A program made the translations under genes and the position numbers. DNA of 64,000 bases from Tardiphaga sp. 709 (GTDB lineage Bacteria > Pseudomonadota > Alphaproteobacteria > Rhizobiales > Xanthobacteraceae): contig NZ_CP135529.1 of assembly GCF_032401055.1 (NCBI RefSeq), forward strand, positions 5,206,501 through 5,270,500, in the 5' to 3' direction. Under the pieces are notes generated by a model, which was given only the letters and a program-made list of their open reading frames with translations, had not been told where the DNA came from and made no database searches. Positions within the stretch are counted from its first letter, which is position 1; every line of letters starts with the position of its first letter. This document shows positions 57,106 through 64,000 of this stretch, piece by piece.

Positions 57106-57477
57106 ATGGCAGAACAACGGAAGCGGGTTTCACCTTATCTCGAATGGGCAGTGCTGACGGAGTTCGCTTATCTCCCGGGTGAGTGGTTCTGGGTCTTGTT
57201 GGAGCTTGATGAACCGGCGGAAGCCCTTGCCCGTTCCGTCGTGCACTCGGGGCTCGGTCAGTTCATTCGAATTCCTGCGGTCTATCAGGGGGCGCCACCC
57301 TCGCTGAGAGGTGCCGATCTAACATGCTGTATGGCGATTGCGAGACGTGAGGCTCTTTCCGCACTCGTTTCCGGCAAGGTATCGCGCGGTGATGCTAAAC
57401 AGTTTGCGCCCCTACTGTCCTCGATCAATCGAATCGAGCTTGGAACGCCGACGACGAGATCTGTTCGAGAAGACTGA
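57106..57477 (+). CDS. Hypothetical protein; probable N-terminal piece of the broken subtilase
   Basis: A 123-residue ORF from the ATG at 57106 (MAEQRKRVSPYLEWAVLTEF), with a GAGG ribosome site. The end (INRIELGTP) flows directly into the next frame (RRRDLFEKTEPIEQPLL), which is the head of the subtilisin-like protease, so this is most likely the protease N-terminal domain separated by a frameshift at about 57445-57455. As read, it stops at 57475. It could instead be a separate small gene. It lies 47 bases after the haloperoxidase-like gene. Confidence 0.6.
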   Translation: MAEQRKRVSPYLEWAVLTEFAYLPGEWFWVLLELDEPAEALARSVVHSGLGQFIRIPAVYQGAPPSLRGADLTCCMAIARREALSALVSGKVSRGDAKQFAPLLSSINRIELGTPTTRSVRED

Positions 57478-59100
57478 ACCGATCGAGCAGCCGTTGCTTG
57501 CCACGAGTCCGTCGCGGCGGGCAATTGTCGCGATCATCGATGACGGATTGGCGTTCGCCCATGAGAGATTCCGCTTTCAGGATGGCCGATCGCGGGTGAA
57601 GTATTTCTGGAACCAGGACGATCATACAAATACAGGCAGGCCGGCCGGCTTCGGTTGGGGACGTGAGCTGCAGGAGAATGAGATCAATCAGCTTCTGGCG
57701 TCCTGCACGCATACTGGATTGCTGGATGAGGATGAGTTCTATCGGTTGGCCGGTCAGAATTTGGCTGCTCGCCGCGCCAAGCACGGTACGCACGTCATGG
57801 ACATTGCTTGCGGGCTCGACCCGAAACATGCGGTTCCCGAAGATCCCAAGCTTCCCTATATCATCGGCGTTCAATTGCCGAAGTGGGTGACAGAGGAGAC
57901 GTCGGGCGCATTCCTGACTCCGAATGTCTACGCCGCCATCTCCTATATACTCAGTCGTGCGGATCAGATTTCGGCGGCCGAAGGAACGGGGCCGATCCCT
58001 GTGGTCATCAATCTGAGTTATGGGACCATTGCCGGCCCGCACGATGGCACGTCACAGCTGGAAGCTGCGATCGATCAGTTGATAGCGTCACGCACCGCAC
58101 CGCTCAGGGTCGTTCTGCCAGCCGGCAATCACTATCTGGCGCGATGTCATGCCGTGGTCGAACTGCCTCAGGCATCAGTCCCTGGCCAGCCGCCGAAGCG
58201 CTTGCGGTGGCGTGTGCAGCCCGACAATAAGGCCAACAGCTTTATGGAGCTGTGGCTGCCCAAACAGGCAACAGAGAAGTCCCAGCCCGAAATCACCATA
58301 AGGATTACCACTCCGACCAACCAGCGCAGTCCTTGGATTGGGGCTAACCAGAACTGGCAGTGGCGCATATCAGGCCAGCTCCGGTTTTTCGCGAAATACT
58401 ATACTGCAGTCGGGGAGCGATCGCAGATATTCCTTGCTATGGCCCCCACGGCTGATCTCGGAATGCCCTCGCTGACCGCTCCGTCCGGGACGTGGCTGAT
58501 CGAATTCAAAAACAAGGGCGTAGCCACGACAGTCGATGTCTGGGTTCAGCGCGGCGACACGCCATTTGGCTATCCGTTGTCAGGGCGGCAATCTCGGCTT
58601 GAAGACGAGAATTACGTGCGCTTCGATCTTGCCGGGCGACCAGAGCAAGATGACAAGGGCTCCAGCCCGGTACGGAGGGAAAGTACGATCAACGCATTGG
58701 CAACAGGGACGCACGCAATCGTCGTGGGTGCTTATCTTCGCAGCGACAAGGCCGTCAGTGAGTATTCGGGGGCGGGGGGCGTGAAACAGCAGATGGCGCG
58801 TCCCCAATCCGAAGCCCCGATGTGTCGGCAGTTGGAGACGAGTCGCCAGTACACAGGAATCTGCTTGCCGCCGGTACGCGCAGCGGTTCCGTTGTGACGA
58901 TGAATGGGACAAGTGTCGCGGCTCCGCAGGTGACACGATTGATCTCGGGATTGATGATCTCGCAGCTTGCTTGCGATCGTCCGGACGTACAGCGCATCGC
59001 GAAAACAGGAGACACAAAGGCGCCAGGTCCCGGCTCACCATTGGCTGTGCGGATCGGGGCTGGCCGGCTGGATCGGTGCGGACGTCCAAACAGACCTTGA
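57392..59100 (+). pseudogene. S8 (subtilisin-like) serine peptidase, frame-disrupted
   Basis: The catalytic Asp (IIDDGLAFAHERF, about 57530) and His (KHGTHVMDIACG, 57782) are in one frame, open to 58897. The catalytic Ser (MNGTSVAAPQ, codon 58912-58914) is in the +1-related frame that ends at 59100. The switch falls at a run of six G at 58774-58779; seven would restore one frame, reading SGAGGRETADGA and then SPDVSAVGDESP. Together with the frameshift near 57450 the two shifts cancel. Restored, the protein would be about 664 residues. No signal peptide is seen. It could be a true pseudogene, a phase-variable gene, or two sequencing errors. It follows the cyclase and haloperoxidase-like genes. 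Confidence 0.75.
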
Positions 59101-59134
59101 TTTGGGACCGGTGCGGAGCACAGGGAACATCGCG

Positions 59135-59839
59135 GTGTCGAAAGCGAAGGCAGCGAGATCAGCGGGCCGTCAGGCGGCCATACGTATGAACGCGATCTTC
59201 AGCGACCTCGCGCCCGAGACGGTTGCCCAGCTGTTTCATCGCGCGTCTTTCCAGACCTTCGAACGGGGAGACTACATTTTTCGACGCGGAGACCCTGGGA
59301 CATGCCTGTTCGGAGTTGTGGAAGGCTCGGTGCGGATGTGTGCATCCTCTCCTGACGGTAAGAGCGCGGTGTTAAATCTGATCGGTGCCGGTCAGACATT
59401 TGGCGAGATTGCCGTTCTGGATGGCCTCGACCGAACAACCGATGCAATCGCGAACAGCGATTGTGAAATCTGGGGAATTGCGCGGCGCGATCTGATCCCC
59501 CTGGTTAGAACCGAGCCGGCTTTGGCTGCCAAGTTCATTGATTTGTTATGTGCCCGCCTGAGATGGACGAGCGAGCATCTGGAAGAGGTGATCCTTCACG
59601 GCCTGGAGGCTCGTCTTGCCCATATCGTCATAAAGTTTGCGGAGCCGAATGTGCAAATGGATGGATCCCTTGTGGTGAATATGACGCAACAGAGCGTCAG
59701 CGAGATGGTGGGCATTTCGCGGGAGCGCGCAAATAAAATCATATCCGCTTGGGCTGAGTGCGGCTGGGTTCTGGTCAAGAATCGTACACTTGTCCTTCTC
59801 GATGCTCAGGCGTTGAAGAACGTCGCCACGCGAAGTTAG
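59135..59839 (+). CDS. Crp/Fnr family transcriptional regulator
   Basis: Regulator of about 234 residues. A cyclic-nucleotide-binding fold (FERGDYIFRRGDPGTCLFGV to FGEIAVLDGLDRT) is followed by a Crp-type helix-turn-helix (TQQSVSEMVGISRERANKII). The cNMP pocket motif reads FGEIAVLDGLDRTTD, which lacks the strict RxS pattern of E. coli Crp but keeps Arg and Thr. A GTG at 59135 with AGGGA upstream is chosen; an ATG at 59186 is possible, and the frame reaches back to 58967 over the subtilase end. It could sense the product of the cyclase upstream. There are no Fnr cysteines. Confidence 0.88.
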   Translation: MSKAKAARSAGRQAAIRMNAIFSDLAPETVAQLFHRASFQTFERGDYIFRRGDPGTCLFGVVEGSVRMCASSPDGKSAVLNLIGAGQTFGEIAVLDGLDRTTDAIANSDCEIWGIARRDLIPLVRTEPALAAKFIDLLCARLRWTSEHLEEVILHGLEARLAHIVIKFAEPNVQMDGSLVVNMTQQSVSEMVGISRERANKIISAWAECGWVLVKNRTLVLLDAQALKNVATRS

Positions 59840-60051
59840 AACCTGACGATGCCTTTACTGATCGGGCGCGCATTTTACTGCGGAGCAGTGAAAAGACCCG
59901 ATGCTTTCGATCTCCCGAGAGAAGCGGGCTAGAGGACGAAGGCCGCGCAGCGCGGGATCGACGAAGCTACTGGTACAAAGTTGCAATCGGGATAGTTGCT
60001 GAGGCTTTCTGTTGATATTGAGTTCGACCGCAACAACATCAATAACCTCAC
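59840..60051. other. Intergenic region between Crp/Fnr and nadC
   Basis: A 212-base gap between convergent genes. I see no gene, clear terminator or repeat in it. Confidence 0.5.
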
Positions 60052-60918
60052 TCACATCTTCAAATCGTCTCGTTTGAAATCCAGCCCGATGTCGAGAACG
60101 CTGACGCTATGGGTGAGCCAGCCGATTGAGATCAGATCGACGCCGGTCGCAGCGATGTGTGGCGCTGTCGTGGGTGTGATGCGGCCAGAGGCTTCGGTGA
60201 CCGCCCGACCTGCGACCATTGCGACGGCTTTCGTGAGCGTCGCCGGGTCCATATTGTCGAGAAGAACGGCGTCTACACCGTGATCGAGCGCCTCGCGCAG
60301 CTGATCGAGCGTATCGACTTCGAGTTCGATCTTGACCAGGTGGCCGACACCGGTTTTCGCCCGCTTCAACGCCTCGGTTACGCTGCCGGCGATGGCGACG
60401 TGATTGTCCTTGATGAGCACAGCATCGTCGAGGCCGAACCGGTGATTGCTGCCACCGCCAACGCGGATCGCATATTTTTCGATGGCGCGCAGCCCGGGCG
60501 TTGTCTTGCGCGTGCAGACAATTTTCGTCTGGTAGTCTCGGACCGCAGCAACCACGGACGCCGTTGCCGTCGCAATGCCGCTCAGGCGGCACAGGAAATT
60601 CAATGCACCCCGTTCAGCGGTGAGAATACCTCGCGCGGGGCCGGTGATCGTGGCGATCACGTCGCCGGGCGCCAGGACTGCGCCGTCGTTGCGCTCGATA
60701 TGCATCTTGATCGCGGGATCGATCAGTTGAAAGGCGAGTCGAGCCAGGTCGAGCCCGGCCACCACGCCGGGCTGGCGCGCAACAAGAAGTGTCGTGGCGC
60801 GTCTGTCGGCTGGCACGATCGCATCGGTCGTGAGATCTCCAGCTCGTCCGAGATCTTCAAGCAACGCCATGCGAACCAATGGCTCGATCATGACATGGGG
60901 GAGCGGCGAGGGCGTCAT
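60052..60918 (-). CDS. nadC: Nicotinate-nucleotide diphosphorylase (quinolinate phosphoribosyltransferase)
   Basis: NadC, 288 residues, makes nicotinate mononucleotide from quinolinate and PRPP with loss of CO2. Family features are [15 protein letters not shown] at the N-terminus, the substrate region [35 protein letters not shown] and the C-terminal [10 protein letters not shown] and [25 protein letters not shown]. It is the third gene of the de novo NAD operon, 14 bases after nadB. All expected active-site segments are present. Confidence 0.96.
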   Translation of the reverse strand: MTPSPLPHVMIEPLVRMALLEDLGRAGDLTTDAIVPADRRATTLLVARQPGVVAGLDLARLAFQLIDPAIKMHIERNDGAVLAPGDVIATITGPARGILTAERGALNFLCRLSGIATATASVVAAVRDYQTKIVCTRKTTPGLRAIEKYAIRVGGGSNHRFGLDDAVLIKDNHVAIAGSVTEALKRAKTGVGHLVKIELEVDTLDQLREALDHGVDAVLLDNMDPATLTKAVAMVAGRAVTEASGRITPTTAPHIAATGVDLISIGWLTHSVSVLDIGLDFKRDDLKM

Positions 60919-60932
60919 GGCGATCCTTTGGG

Positions 60933-62462
60933 TTAGGCGACGAGTTCCGGGATGTCCTCTCGCGCGGTTTGAAGCGCGTCATCAAGGCGCAGCGTCGAAC
61001 GCTGTGCCAGACCCGTGTGCTTCGGGAAGTCGGTGCGTGCATGCGCGCCACGGCTTTCCTGGCGGCGCAAGGCAGCGATCACGATCATCAGGCCGACAAT
61101 TGCGGGATCGCTTGCAGCTTGCTGCGAGATTGCGAGGGAATAGAGCGCGCGAGCGGCGGCACGCAGGCCTTCGCCATCGCGCAACACGCCTGCGGCACGC
61201 GACAGAATAGGGCGCACCAAACTTGGGTCGCTGTCTGTTACTCCATCGGGCAACATTGGCTGGCGCCGCCGGGTGGAGGTCGTTGCGGCAATATTCTGGG
61301 CAACCCAGCCGCCACACACGGCCGCCTCGAGGAGTGAATTACTGGCAAGCCGGTTTGCGCCATGCAGGCCAGTGCAGGCAGCTTCGCCGCAGGCCCACAG
61401 GCCGTCGACGGAGGTCCGCCCGTTCTGGTCAACCCGTATGCCGCCCATGTGGTAGTGCGCAGCGGGACGGACTGGGATCGGCTGCGTAACAGGATCGATT
61501 CCTGCATCGCGACACAGCGCTGTAATCGCCGGGAAACGCCGCGCAAAGTCGAGGCCCTTCACGGCCCTTGCGTCGAGAAAAACCCGATGCCCCGCCGCGA
61601 TGTGCCGCCAGACCGCACGTGCAACGATATCGCGGGACGCAAGCTCGGCACCGGGGGCACCGGCCATGAAGCGATCGCCATTCCCATCGATGAGGATCGC
61701 GCCTTCTCCGCGTACGGCCTCACTGATGAGCTTCAGTGGAGAGGACTTGCTGTCGAGCGCCGTCGGATGGAATTGGATAAATTCAAGATCGGCCATGACG
61801 GCGCCGGCGCGGGCTGCGAGCGCGAGGCCCTGGCCAAAGGATCCAGCCGGATTCGTCCCATGCAGAAACAGACCTCCGATGCCACCGGTCGCGATGACGA
61901 CACGATCGGTGGCAAAGAGCACGGGTCCTCGACCGGTATGGCCAAGAAGACCTACCACTGCGTTGTCTTCGACGACCAGGCGCTGTGCCGTAGCCCCCTC
62001 GATCACCGTGATCGCAGGCGTCTCGCGGACCTTGCGGACTAGGGCTCGAATAACGTCCCGGCCTGTTGCGTCACCCCCGGCATGGATGATCCGGCGGCGC
62101 GAATGCGCGGCCTCGAGGCCGAGGACTATCTTGCCGCTGGCATCCCGATCGAAAATGACGCCGAGCCGCGCCAATTGTTCGATTGCGGCGGGCGCTGCGG
62201 CGAGGATTGAGGCCGCGATGGTCTCGTCGCACAAGCCGTCACCGGCGGCGAGTGTGTCTGCCAGATGCAGCGAAGCACTATCATCCGCCCCGATACCGGC
62301 AGCGATACCGCCTTGTGCGAGTGCGCTCGACGATTCCGAGCCCAGCGGTGCGCCGGTCAGGAGCAATACTGGCCGCGGCGCCAGCGCCAGGGCGGTCATG
62401 AGTCCGGCAATGCCGCCGCCGATGATGAGGGGAGCGCCGTCCGTATCGTGCAACGCTGTCAT
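60933..62462 (-). CDS. nadB: L-aspartate oxidase
   Basis: NadB, 509 residues, an FAD enzyme that oxidises L-aspartate to iminoaspartate for NadA. The FAD motif is [11 protein letters not shown] (about residues 14-24), [15 protein letters not shown] follows, and the family segments [21 protein letters not shown] and [41 protein letters not shown] are intact. Its ATG overlaps the nadA stop (ATGA), so the two partner enzymes are translationally coupled. Confidence 0.96.
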   Translation of the reverse strand: MTALHDTDGAPLIIGGGIAGLMTALALAPRPVLLLTGAPLGSESSSALAQGGIAAGIGADDSASLHLADTLAAGDGLCDETIAASILAAAPAAIEQLARLGVIFDRDASGKIVLGLEAAHSRRRIIHAGGDATGRDVIRALVRKVRETPAITVIEGATAQRLVVEDNAVVGLLGHTGRGPVLFATDRVVIATGGIGGLFLHGTNPAGSFGQGLALAARAGAVMADLEFIQFHPTALDSKSSPLKLISEAVRGEGAILIDGNGDRFMAGAPGAELASRDIVARAVWRHIAAGHRVFLDARAVKGLDFARRFPAITALCRDAGIDPVTQPIPVRPAAHYHMGGIRVDQNGRTSVDGLWACGEAACTGLHGANRLASNSLLEAAVCGGWVAQNIAATTSTRRRQPMLPDGVTDSDPSLVRPILSRAAGVLRDGEGLRAAARALYSLAISQQAASDPAIVGLMIVIAALRRQESRGAHARTDFPKHTGLAQRSTLRLDDALQTAREDIPELVA

Positions 62463-63442
62463 GTGACGGCCAGCATTCGTTCGACCGCGAGGCGTGCGCG
62501 CGCTGCGACACTGTCGTCGATCGTGACTTTGTGCTGCATCGTCTCCAACGCGTGACGGATGTTACCGAGCGTGATTGTCTTCATGTGCGGACAAAGATTG
62601 CACGGACGGATGAATTCGAGGTCCGGATACTGGATGGCGACATTGTCGCTCATCGAGCATTCCGTCAGAAGCACGACCCGCGGTGGTCGTTTGCTTGCGA
62701 CGTAGGACGACATGGCGGCCGTCGAGCCGGCGAAATCGGCCTCCGCCAAGACGTCCGGCGGGCATTCGGGGTGCGCGAGTACGACGATACCAGGGTGGTT
62801 CTCGCGCAATTGGCGCACCTCTTCGGCGCTGAAGCGCTCGTGCACCTCGCAATGACCGGTCCAGGTAATAACTTTCACGGCTGTCTCGGCAGCGATGTTC
62901 CTGGCCAGATATTCGTCCGGCAGCATGATCACGCGTTCAACGCCAAGCGACTCGATCACCGCCTTGGCATTGCCCGAGGTGCAGCAGATATCCGACTCGG
63001 CCTTCACCGCAGCTGAAGTGTTCACGTAAGTCACGATCGGGACGCCGGGATAGTTTTGCCGCAGCAGCCTCACGTCCTCGGCCGTGATGGAGTCGGCAAG
63101 CGAGCAGCCGGCACCGCGATCGGGAATCAGCACGGTCTTCGACGGATTGAGTAATTTGGCCGTCTCAGCCATGAAGTGAACGCCGGCGAGAACGATGACG
63201 TCGGCCTCCACGTGCATTGCTTCACGCGCCAGCGCGAGGCTGTCGCCGACAATGTCCGCGACGCAGTGGAAGATGTCCGGTGTCTGATAATTGTGGGCAA
63301 GGATGACCGCGTTGCGGCTTTGCTTCAACGCGATGATCGCGTCGATATCTTCTGACAGCATCGACCATTCGATCGCGGGGATCGCGTGGCGCACTTTCGC
63401 ATAGAGATGTTCCGAAGGACGTAGTTCGGGAATCGACAGCAT
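62459..63442 (-). CDS. nadA: Quinolinate synthase
   Basis: NadA, 327 residues, a [4Fe-4S] enzyme that condenses iminoaspartate with dihydroxyacetone phosphate. The three cluster cysteines are in GAGCSLADS (Cys113), [10 protein letters not shown] and CNLCPHMK. Other family features are [10 protein letters not shown] and [13 protein letters not shown]. The start at 63442 ([16 protein letters not shown]) gives a normal length; the frame continues upstream to 63619 across the promoter and the nadQ end. The 52-base gap before it carries an operator-like palindrome. It leads the nadABC operon. Confidence 0.95.
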   Translation of the reverse strand: MLSIPELRPSEHLYAKVRHAIPAIEWSMLSEDIDAIIALKQSRNAVILAHNYQTPDIFHCVADIVGDSLALAREAMHVEADVIVLAGVHFMAETAKLLNPSKTVLIPDRGAGCSLADSITAEDVRLLRQNYPGVPIVTYVNTSAAVKAESDICCTSGNAKAVIESLGVERVIMLPDEYLARNIAAETAVKVITWTGHCEVHERFSAEEVRQLRENHPGIVVLAHPECPPDVLAEADFAGSTAAMSSYVASKRPPRVVLLTECSMSDNVAIQYPDLEFIRPCNLCPHMKTITLGNIRHALETMQHKVTIDDSVAARARLAVERMLAVT

Positions 63443-63446
63443 GGCA

Positions 63447-63487
63447 TATACTCTCGTTGAGCATATGTTATACTGTAATGGAGTATA
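63447..63487. promoter_or_regulatory. Candidate NadQ operator upstream of nadA
   Basis: TATACTGTAATGGAGTATA (63469-63487) is an inverted repeat TATACT-N7-AGTATA, and TATACTC (63447-63453) is an additional half site that pairs with GAGTATA (63481-63487). It fills the 52 bases between nadQ and nadA, is AT-rich against a GC-rich background, and sits where a NAD-pathway repressor should act. Assignment to NadQ is inferred from adjacency. Confidence 0.65.
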
Positions 63488-63494
63488 AGTCTTG

Positions 63495-64000
63495 TCAAGC
63501 CCCCGAGACGGGAAGTTTGGTCCCGGCGACGGCGCGTTCCGCAAGGACGGCACGGCGAAAGCGGAAGAGTTTTGCAGGACGTCCGCCGGTGTCCTGGCTG
63601 GTTTCGCCAGTTTCCTCAACGAGTTCCTGCTGCTCTATCAGGCGGCGGAAATTCGGCTTGTGCACTTGCCGTCCGGCCAGCGCCTCAACACAGCGTTGCA
63701 ATTGCAGCAGCGTGAATGTGTCCGGCATCAATTCAAACACGACAGGATGGTATTTGATCTTGGCCCTGAGTCTTGCAATTCCGGTGGCCAGAATCCGGCG
63801 ATGGTCCAGGATCATGGGGTGACCCGGCGTGTTCGATAGACCCTCACGGGTAGACGTGGATGTCGAGGAATTGCCGCGTGTCGCCTCGGGGATCAGTCTC
63901 GCCTCGTATAATAGTTCGTATCGCTGCAGAACCAGTTCCTCGTTCCAGCTGTGCTCTTCGAAACCGAAGAGCATTGCCGCACGCTGCCGACGAGCGCGCT
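63495..64000 (-). CDS. nadQ: NAD biosynthesis regulator, NadQ/NrtR family (5' truncated)
   Basis: The 3' portion of a Nudix-like transcriptional regulator; the frame is open at the window end. The visible part reads [18 protein letters not shown] (end of the Nudix-like ligand domain), then [21 protein letters not shown] and a winged-helix region [24 protein letters not shown] and [10 protein letters not shown], which match NadQ/NrtR proteins next to nadABC in alphaproteobacteria. It lies 52 bases upstream of nadA on the same strand, with a palindrome between them, so autoregulation and repression of nadABC are likely. Confidence 0.85.
   Translation of the reverse strand, partial: RARRQRAAMLFGFEEHSWNEELVLQRYELLYEARLIPEATRGNSSTSTSTREGLSNTPGHPMILDHRRILATGIARLRAKIKYHPVVFELMPDTFTLLQLQRCVEALAGRQVHKPNFRRLIEQQELVEETGETSQDTGGRPAKLFRFRRAVLAERAVAGTKLPVSGA

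Noticed and set aside
60058-60077. TTCAAA/TTTGAA hairpin at the nadC end as a terminator
   Set aside because: It lies inside the nadC coding region and the stem is short and AT-rich, without a T run.

Overview
The window is GC-rich DNA from an alphaproteobacterium, most likely a Bradyrhizobiaceae/Nitrobacteraceae member (Bradyrhizobium, Rhodopseudomonas, Afipia or Tardiphaga type). The clues are a nadQ-nadA-nadB-nadC locus, many solute-binding-protein transporters with CoA-ligase and dehydrogenase neighbours, a PrsDE-type secretion pair and a palindromic intergenic repeat of the kind common in this group. The genus is inferred; no rRNA or tRNA gene was seen.

Layout. Positions 1-11870 hold the end of a plus-strand dual-ATPase peptide transporter gene, then a long minus-strand block: GntR regulator, epimerase, SDR, flavoprotein, dipeptide-type ABC transporter (binding protein, two permeases, dual ATPase) and an orphan TctC-type binding protein. 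Positions 12075-16882 hold a plus-strand NitT/TauT-type ABC transporter (ATPase with a frameshifted C-terminus), an arylmalonate-decarboxylase/Asp-Glu-racemase-like enzyme and a hydantoinase-family amidohydrolase. Positions 16868-27076 hold a LysR regulator divergent from a nitronate monooxygenase, then an orphan LivK-type binding protein, an acyl-CoA synthetase, two aldehyde dehydrogenases, an SDR and an aldo/keto reductase.

Positions 27371-28430 carry only small hypothetical ORFs. Positions 28481-40493 form a type I secretion locus: adaptor and ABC exporter on the minus strand, and divergently a 2777-residue RTX protein that joins an ExeM/NucH-type nuclease, a 5'-nucleotidase, a beta-solenoid-like stretch and several RTX blocks. 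Positions 40600-53435 hold a GntR regulator with a perfect 9+9 palindrome in its divergent promoter region, followed by a peptide-type ABC transporter, a CoA ligase, a single-chain biotin-dependent acyl-CoA carboxylase and a hot-dog protein. This reads as one uptake-activation-carboxylation operon.

Positions 53582-59839 are accessory in character: a small membrane protein, a class III nucleotide cyclase with TPR-like tail, a PAP2/vanadium-haloperoxidase superfamily protein with a Gly-Gly-Ala repeat head, a subtilisin-family protease broken by two compensating frameshifts, and a Crp/Fnr regulator. Positions 60052-64000 are the de novo NAD operon nadA-nadB-nadC behind the 3' part of nadQ, with an operator-like palindrome between nadQ and nadA.

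The items most worth following up are the nuclease/nucleotidase RTX protein with its own exporter, the cyclase-haloperoxidase-protease-Crp cluster, the one-cysteine racemase-fold enzyme beside the hydantoinase, and several precise palindromes in divergent promoter regions.
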